Of a stretch of DNA of 64,000 nt, positions 57,453 through 64,000 are shown piece after piece; the first letter of the stretch is position 1, and every line of letters begins with the position of its first letter. Both the position numbers and the translations under genes were made by a program. The notes under the pieces are model-generated. The model worked only from the letters and a program-made list of their open reading frames with translations. It ran no database searches and was not told the origin of the DNA. The stretch is taken from assembly GCA_048013815.1 (NCBI GenBank), contig CM106586.1, positions 2,852,001-2,916,000 on the forward strand, in the 5' to 3' direction. The stretch comes from Setoptus koraiensis. Its lineage: Eukaryota > Arthropoda.

Positions 57453-60400
57453 ATGAAGTTCTTTGTGCCTTCAAACAAGAGGTAAGTGTAGTTCTACGGG
57501 CTGGATAAGTGCAACGCGAATTCCTTAGAAGTCCATTAATATAGTGATAATAAGTAACAAGTGACAATAGTCAACATAATAATAATGATTGCGACTTCAA
57601 AATTGTTCCATCATCTCTAGCTTCATCTTGCTCTTGGCTATTGTCGGCACTCTTCTAGTTACTGGACTTTCGCCAGTCCTATCTAAAGAGTCAGACGTAA
57701 GTAAACCTATAGATACTATTAGATGATTACTATTAAATGAGCAAAACAAACAGAGAGCGATCACTCTGATCTGTCAGTAATTCGAAATCTCTCTGATTCG
57801 TATGATCCTCACAATGTTGCAACAATCAATACATGTATCGTATAGAAATCTGTCCAGACGGTCGAAGTTGAATCAGACGAGGTATACGACTCAGAATCGG
57901 CTGAAGAAACCTATGAAAACAACAACAAAGAAACAACTTACAGCGAGTCCACCGGAAGTGAATCATATCCCCCGCCTCCACCACCGCCGGCCTACTTCAA
58001 TGGACCTTACGGACCACCAGCCTATGAGGCCGGTGTTTACCCACAACCAGAGGCACCGCCTGGTTATTATGAAAGTCCCAAATATCCAGTAGCGGCAAAT
58101 TACTCATCCAGCTACGGGCCAGCTTATCCACCACCAAGTTACCCGGCACCTAGCTACCCAGCACCTGTGTACCCAGCTCCAAGTTACCCTGCTCCGAGCT
58201 ACCCAGCTGCAAGTTACTACGAAGCGCCCAAGTATCAAGCACTAGACAACTACTCGGTCAGCTACTCAGAGACAACTAAATACTCTGCTCCAAGCTATGT
58301 AGCGATAACCAGTTACTCAGCGCCAACAGCGAGCTATCCGGAGACACCTAGCTACACGGCACCAGCAACAAGCTACCCAGCACCAACAGCAAGCTACTCT
58401 GCACCAGCAACAAGCTACTCGGCACCAGCAACAAGCTACACAGCATCAAGCCCTAGCTACTCGGCACCGACGGCGAGCTACCCAGAGGCACCAAGCTACA
58501 CGGCACCAGCAACAAGCTATCCAGCACCAACAGCAAGCTACCCAGCACCAACAACAAGCTACTCTGCACCAGCCAGTTATTCTGCACCAGCAGCAAGCTA
58601 CTCTGCACCAGCTTCCTACTCCGCACCATCATACTCAGCCCCATCAAGCTACTCGGCACCAAGCTACTCTGCACCAGCCAACTACTCCAGCAGCTACTCT
58701 GCCCCAGCCAGCTACTCTGCACCAGCAACAAGCTACACAGCATCAACAACTAGCTACACATCCCCAATAACAAGCTACCCAGCACCGACAACAAGCTACC
58801 CATCAACACCCAGCTACCCAGAGCCAGCCCCGAGCAGCTACTCGGCACCCGCTACAAGCTACTCGGCACCCGCTACAAGCTACTCGGCACCCACCACAAG
58901 CTACTCGGCACCCGCTACAAGCTACTCGGCACCCGCTACAAGCTACTCGGCACCAGCAACAAGCTACTCGGCACCCACTACAAGCTACTCGGCACCCACT
59001 ACGAGCTACTCAAGCTCAAGCTATTCAGCACCAACACCAAGCTACTCGGCCCCTGCTGCAAGCTATCCAGAGGCCCCGAAATACTCTGCACCAGTTCCGA
59101 GCTACAATTCAGCGCCCAGAGAATATAGCCCAGCGCCGGCCTCGGCACCCAGCTACTCGGCTCCGGCTGCAACCTCGTCGGCAAGCTATTCATCGTCATC
59201 GACTAGCTATGCGGCGCCAGCGACCACTTATACCGCGCCAGCGGCCACCTATACCGCGCCAGCGACCACCTATACCGCGCCAGCGACTAGCTATACCGCG
59301 CCAGCGGCCAGCTACTCGGCCGCGCCAGCCAAGAGTTACCCGAGCGCCGCTTACAAGAGTCCGGCGCCGACATACCGATCGTCCTATCCGGTGGTGACAC
59401 TGCAATATCCGCAGCACTTGGTCAGCGCCAGCTACCCGGCCAAGCAGGCCGCCAGCAATTACACCCGCTACATGCCCGTCTACGATTCCAACGATTCGCC
59501 TTGGGGCGACGACGCCCTGCCGCCCTACTGGTGGGTGTATCAGGTGCCCGTGGGCGGCTACACCGGCGACATAAACTATCGTCTGCCGCTGAACAGAAAC
59601 TATCGTCACAACTACAACACGGCCCATCCGATGTTGAGCTATTACGCAACGGCTCCCTATCGGGTGTGTCCGCGCGAAGCTTACAAGCGTCCGCCGAGCG
59701 ACCAAGATTACCGTGCAGCGTTCACGTACGCCGTGGACAAATTGCGCCAACAAAACTATGCCTCGGTGTCCTATTTGAACCAGAGCACGCCCAGCTACGC
59801 GGCCCGGCATCAGATTTTCAGCTCGTGGGCAACAGGTAACAGTCGCGCCGACGAACAGGGTCTGCTGGTGGAGTACGCAAGCCATTATTTGGCACAGAGG
59901 ATCTGTTTGACCAAATGGGACAAGCAGCGTTATTTGCCAACGCTGACACTGGGCGCCACAAACGGCGTTTACCCGGCCGGCCATTCGTGCCAGCAGTACG
60001 GGCAACAGAAGCGCTCCGCCGAGGGCTGGAACCTAATGGAAGCGACCAAGTCGCGCTACCGCACCGTGGACGGCTTCGGCAACAACCCGTACCACCCGTA
60101 CTGGGGCAAGGCCAACGTGTGCCACATCCGGTTGCTGACGCCCGACTATGCGGACGGCATTTCGGAGCCGCGCGCCTCGTACTTGCCGCACGCGCCGCTG
60201 CCCAACGCGCGCGCCGTCTCCAACTACATCCATAAGGACGTGCACTTACAGGGCCCCTATAACATGCTCAAGATGCAATGGGGCCAGTTCATAAATCACG
60301 ACATCACTAACACTCAGTTGAGCTCGTACGAGGGCCTCGTGGACTGTTGTAAGACGCCCAACGTGCGCGGCTGCTACCCAATTTACGTGCAACCGGGCGA

Positions 60401-61760
60401 CAAGCACTACCAAAAGTACAATGTTACCTGTTTGAACTTTGTCCGGTCGGGCGTGTGCCCGTTGTGCCAGTTCGGCCCGCGCCAACAGATCAACAAGAAC
60501 ACCGCCTATTTGGACGCAAGTCAGGTGTACGGTAATGATGCGGAAACCGCGCGCCAATTGCGCCTGTTCAAGGACGGTCAATTGCGCTACAGCGTCAACA
60601 GCCGCGGCGAAATGCTACTGCCCCTGGTGGGCGCCACCAAGGACGGCCAATGCCAGGGCAACTGTTACGTGGCGGGCGATTCGCGCGTCAATCAACATCC
60701 GGCGCTCACCGCATTGCACGTGTTGCTGTTGCGCAGACATAATCAGCACGCGCGCGGCCTCGCTCAGGTGCACAGAAACTGGAACGACGAAACGCTGTAT
60801 CAAGAGGCCCGAAGGATCGTGGTGGCCGAATACCAAATGATCACATACAACGAGTATCTGCCCATTGTGTTCGGGCCCATCCTGTCCGAATATTACCATT
60901 TGACGCCCGGCAAGGGCTACCAGCACAACGACTACACCCACTACAACAAAGACGTGGATCCCACCACGTGGAACGAGTACATAACGGCGGCGTGTCGCTT
61001 TGGGCACTCGCAAATTCAGAATTTGTTCGGATTGTATCCGCGCATACTGAGCCTGTACGACCAAAAGCAACCGAATAGGGCCAAATACCTCAACGCCACA
61101 ACCAGTACCTTCCGCCTGAAGGATTGGTTCATGAACCCGTCCCAGTTGAGCGAGGGACTGACGCAACAGATCGTCAACGGTCTTGTGTCGCGACCGTCGG
61201 CCGCGGTCGACCCGTGGGTAGCGAACGACGTCAGAAACTATTTGTACAAGTCGCGCCACGAGCGAACCGGCGGCGATTTGGCCGCCACAAACATTCAGCG
61301 CGGTCGCGATCACGGTCTGCCCTCATACACCCACTACCTGGAATATTGCTTCAATCACAAGGTGAAATCGTGGCAAGACCTCAGTCTATACATACCAAAC
61401 GATGTGCTGGATCAGCTGAAACGATTGTATGTTGTGCCGGAAAACGTTGATTTGTTCACGGGCGGCATGAGCGAGCGTCATTTCCCCGAGGCGGACATTG
61501 GGCCCACCTTTGCCTGCATCAACGGCATCCAATATTATCATTTGAAATTTGGAGATCGTTACTACTTTGAGCACAGGGGCCAAGCGGGCTCCTTCACCCC
61601 GGAACAACTGTACGAAATCAAAAAGTCCACCCTGGCCCGTCTGCTGTGCCGAACAGCGTATCTGCCCTCGTCGCCGCCGTACGCCTTCTTTTATCCATCG
61701 CAACACAATCAATTGGTGGATTGTGCCCGATACGGCGAGATCGACTACAGAGCGTTCTAG
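57453..61760 (+). CDS. haem peroxidase fused to Tyr/Pro-rich repeat domain
   Basis: A secreted animal haem peroxidase with a long repetitive N-terminal part. Coding join: 57453-57481, 57621-57696, 57846-61760; 4020 nt, 1339 residues, introns of 139 and 149 nt. Signal peptide (FILLLAIVGTLLVTG) across exons 1-2; an acidic segment; a PPPPPPP stretch; then about 410 residues (124-534) of SYSAPAT-type repeats; then the peroxidase domain with TVDGFGNNPYHPYWGKANV, distal His in WGQFINHD (about 853), CC, Ca2+-site-like YLDASQVYGND, catalytic Arg in LLRRHN (about 998) and proximal His in CRFGHS (about 1088). All key residues are present. The repeat resembles cuticle proteins and offers many tyrosines, natural substrates of such enzymes. 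Codon use in the enzyme part is strongly GC-ending, unlike MCM4 or SF3A1. Confidence 0.93.
58110..59340 (+). repeat. coding tandem repeat, SYSAPAT-type
   Basis: Dozens of 12-21 nt units encode Ser-Tyr-Ser-Ala-Pro-Ala-Thr and variants. Between about 58846 and 59000 at least seven 21-nt copies are nearly identical at the DNA level (AGCTACTCGGCACCCGCTAC core), so part of the array expanded recently, while the flanks use more varied codons. Assembly of such an array from short reads may have collapsed or altered copy number. Confidence 0.95.
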
Positions 61761-61854
61761 ATGGCAACAGATAATTAATTGATTATCCGCCGATCATCCG
61801 CCAATGAGCGCTTGTCGACCGCATCAAGCAAAGCAACGACAATGACAACCACGA

Positions 61855-61862
61855 TAAATAAA
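61855..61862 (+). terminator. polyadenylation signal of peroxidase 2
   Basis: AATAAA about 95 bp after the stop codon. Confidence 0.5.
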
Positions 61863-62489
61863 CTACTGCTGTGAAAAACAGAGGCACCATCATAAGAATC
61901 TCGAGACACTTTATTTTGCTGACTTTCAGTTGGTCTGTTGTTTTTAGCTGATCCTTTATTGTGATTGGTTGTTGTGCCTCGGGCCCGGAGAACAAAAATA
62001 ATCTATCAGTGTGTTGTTTCTTCGTGGCAACCATCGGTATCGTTGCGTAATCGATTGATCAATAGTTGACGAGTTAAGTTAATCATAGTTAAATAATAAG
62101 GCCGATGCTGTTTGACGGGCCGGAAAAGGCCGGCCGCGTCGCCAACACCGTTATGTGGTGCAGCCGTCCTACAACGCGCCAAAACGTGTATAACGTAGTA
62201 TAAATAACAATTAATTAGTAACATTATGTTTCTTTGAGAGTCTCATTGGACTCCAATGATTGGAGCCTCGATAGGTAACGGTAATGGTAGCGCCATTGAC
62301 TCTCGCATGACATCGACAAATATATTTGTGCTATTCGCGTGTGAATATTGCCTGACAAGGTAATGTCTGCCGACGATGATTGTGAGCTGTGATGAAAATT
62401 GTCCAGCAAACAATCGCCGGTTTGATATTGTAAGCTACACATATAATGCTTATATGATATAAGGCTATATAACAGCAGATATTCAGCAG
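61863..62489. other. 3' region between convergent genes
   Basis: Presumed 3' untranslated region of the minus-strand gene ending at 62490, with TTTATT (AATAAA on the minus strand) near 61910. Short frames here (61783-62034 and 62006-62224, both minus) lack support. Confidence 0.4.
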
Positions 62490-63383
62490 TCATACGTCGG
62501 TGTGGAGATCGGGGTTGAAGTCTTCGGTAGGGGCGGATATCGTTGAGCTGGAGCTGAATCCATTTCCGGCCTTTGTGGGCATCATCGCTGATTTAAGCTG
62601 ACTGGCGTTCTTTGTGGCGATTGTGCCACTGGACACAACGGAGCTGGTTGTTGTATCGGGATAATTGTTGTTGTTTGTCATCAGTTGATTGTCTCGCGTA
62701 TGATCGTGATTAATGACCGTTGTAGGCTGTTGTGGATTGTCGTTGAAACGAACCGCTTGTGGCCTGTGTGCCGATGATATAACTCGAACCTTCTTGGGAT
62801 ATTGCAATGTATGAAATTGTTGCTGATTCTGCTTGTTCGGGCTACTGCTCATAGTATCACCGGCTCGCGTTTTTGCGTAATCGAGCATCACAGCCGGATA
62901 GTCGGCGTGCTGATGCAAATAGTTATTGTCGTAGGAACTGAGCTTTATTGATTGACTGTATTTCGGCTCATTTGGCGGCCTCGCTAACACGTACTGCTGA
63001 TTTTGGTGAGCTTGATTGGCGCGTCTCGCCGACGGTGCGCCCAAAGTGTTGTATTTGTGGCCACGATTGCCAAAACCGTTGCTAGACGCGGGCTGTTTGG
63101 CCAACAGCAATCCCGACGACGATTGGCCAGTCGGCTGGTTTGTGTCGCCAACATAATCCAGGATGTAAGCGTTGGCGTTTGCAATTATTGTCGACGGCGA
63201 GCTCATGTGATCAAAGTCGATTGCGTTGCTGGTGCCGTTCGTTCGAGCTGCCTCCATCAAGGTGGGATACATCAATTGCTGGCTGCTGGTGTCCGGCGAA
63301 GAAATCGAGTCGGCGTTGGGCGAGGCCGAATCCGAGGTTTTGCCGGTGTCGCCGCTATCCGTTGCGTCGCTCACATACTGGCC
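62490..63383 (-). CDS. C-terminal exon of an unrecognised gene, possible PDZ ligand
   Basis: An open frame of 297 codons follows an acceptor-like AACACAG on the minus strand (63384) and has no good ATG at its start, so it is probably a terminal exon. The sequence is disordered: Ser, Asn, Gln and Pro rich, with tyrosines in short contexts (for example HKYNTLGAPSARRANQ and QYVLARPP) as in cytoplasmic tails of adhesion receptors. It ends in HTDV, which fits a class I PDZ-binding end (Thr-X-Val). The last bases of the window read GTAAGTAAAG on the minus strand, an excellent splice donor, so the preceding exon probably lies just beyond position 64000. I do not recognise the family. Confidence 0.65.
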   Translation of the reverse strand, partial: GQYVSDATDSGDTGKTSDSASPNADSISSPDTSSQQLMYPTLMEAARTNGTSNAIDFDHMSSPSTIIANANAYILDYVGDTNQPTGQSSSGLLLAKQPASSNGFGNRGHKYNTLGAPSARRANQAHQNQQYVLARPPNEPKYSQSIKLSSYDNNYLHQHADYPAVMLDYAKTRAGDTMSSSPNKQNQQQFHTLQYPKKVRVISSAHRPQAVRFNDNPQQPTTVINHDHTRDNQLMTNNNNYPDTTTSSVVSSGTIATKNASQLKSAMMPTKAGNGFSSSSTISAPTEDFNPDLHTDV

Positions 63384-64000
63384 CTGTGTTGTGGGGATAC
63401 ATTTCGGTTCGTTTTAGATAGATTCTCATTTAGATAAACTCTTATATATTGTTTGCGATAACATTTATATAGTGTATATTTTTCAGATGAACGCCCGTTC
63501 ATATTCACACATGTAAGCATTTGACAAGTTGTCAACTAATGATTGGTTAGGCAGTAGCAAGGTGAAGCTGTAGCAAATAATTGAATATGTAAAAGCAAAA
63601 TAAAATTGGTGACCGGGATGGCGTTGATTAGACGCGATGATCCTGCACATCAGTTGTCTGCGAAAGGCATTGTTTTTGTTTCAACGAAACAGCAAGTGGC
63701 GGGCCGGAAACAGATTGTGCAAATAAATAAAGCGGCAATAATTGGGCGATGTTGAGGCATTTTGGGGTCGCGAGAACGTGATGAGAAGGGAAAAATTAGC
63801 ATTAAATAAGAGCTTGGTTTGAGCGCAATTTATTATATTCAACAAAAGAATAGCTGATGCGGCCGATGTTTAGCGACGCAAAACTCTCTCCCGACGGAAG
63901 TTTCTCTTTCTTTCACAATTAATTGTATCAGTCATAAGTTAGCGAGCGAGCGGCCAAAATGAGCGGGCTAATTTGCATGAGAATGGCACCCTTTACTTAC
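63384..64000 (-). other. probable intron of the minus-strand gene
   Basis: This is bounded by an acceptor-like site at 63384-63385 and, at the window edge, by a donor GTAAGT on the minus strand (64000-63995). No open frame of interest lies within it. Confidence 0.5.

Noticed and set aside
1-64000. CRISPR arrays, operons, insertion sequences, prophage
   Set aside because: The window is eukaryotic (introns, polyadenylation signals, animal gene families). The regular repeats seen are micro- and minisatellites.

Overview
The window is nuclear DNA from an arthropod, most likely a chelicerate and probably an acariform mite. The evidence is compact genes with short GT-AG introns (72-164 nt in most genes, about 500 nt in one), conserved animal housekeeping genes, AATAAA signals after the stop codons, and a shortened Dscam gene of the kind known from Chelicerata. 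There are two 500-N assembly gaps (6004-6503 and 47912-48411). The species cannot be fixed from the sequence alone.

Layout: 1-2.3 kb holds the last exon of a DLGAP/GKAP-family scaffold (+). 4.5-6.0 kb is MCM4 (+), cut off by the first gap. 7.3-9.3 kb is a gustatory-receptor-like membrane protein (+). 9.3-25.7 kb is a GC-rich non-coding block full of simple and short tandem repeats and perfect hairpins. 25.7-30.1 kb is a shortened Dscam (+, four exons). 30.5-31.4 kb is a diverged, collinear copy of parts of the non-coding block. 31.9-32.9 kb is PAK1IP1 (+), tail to tail with a haem peroxidase (-, 37.1-32.9 kb). 37-41.6 kb is repeat-rich intergenic DNA. RIOK1 (-) and OLA1 (+) are head to head at 41.6-44.6 kb. 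An NRF-6-like acyltransferase (-) follows at 47.7-44.9 kb. After the second gap lies a C-rich, G-poor stretch that looks like bad consensus and damages the end of a second receptor gene (-, 50.8-49.25 kb). Then come an unrecognised secreted protein (+, 52.2 kb), GOLGA7 (+, 54.2 kb) converging on SF3A1 (-, 56.3-54.7 kb), a peroxidase with a long Tyr/Pro/Ser/Ala repeat domain (+, 57.5-61.8 kb), and the last exon of an unrecognised gene (-, 63.4-62.5 kb).

Main observations. (1) PAK1IP1 and RIOK1, unrelated proteins on opposite strands, share about 280 bp that runs through the promoter and leader, across the ATG and over the first nine or so codons. Because RIOK1 also lacks the long acidic N-terminus of its family, it seems to have acquired a copy of the PAK1IP1 5' end. 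(2) One polypeptide joins a tyrosine-rich, cuticle-like repeat to a haem peroxidase with all key residues, which suggests a matrix protein able to cross-link itself. (3) Collinear non-coding blocks lie on both sides of the shortened Dscam gene, as if the locus had been tandemly duplicated and partly lost. (4) SF3A1 stops before its proline-rich region and ubiquitin-like domain. (5) Several perfect inverted repeats (arms of 10-19 bp) stand out in non-coding DNA.

All exon joins were deduced by eye from splice consensus, phase and family resemblance. In every multi-exon model given as complete, the exon lengths sum to a multiple of three.
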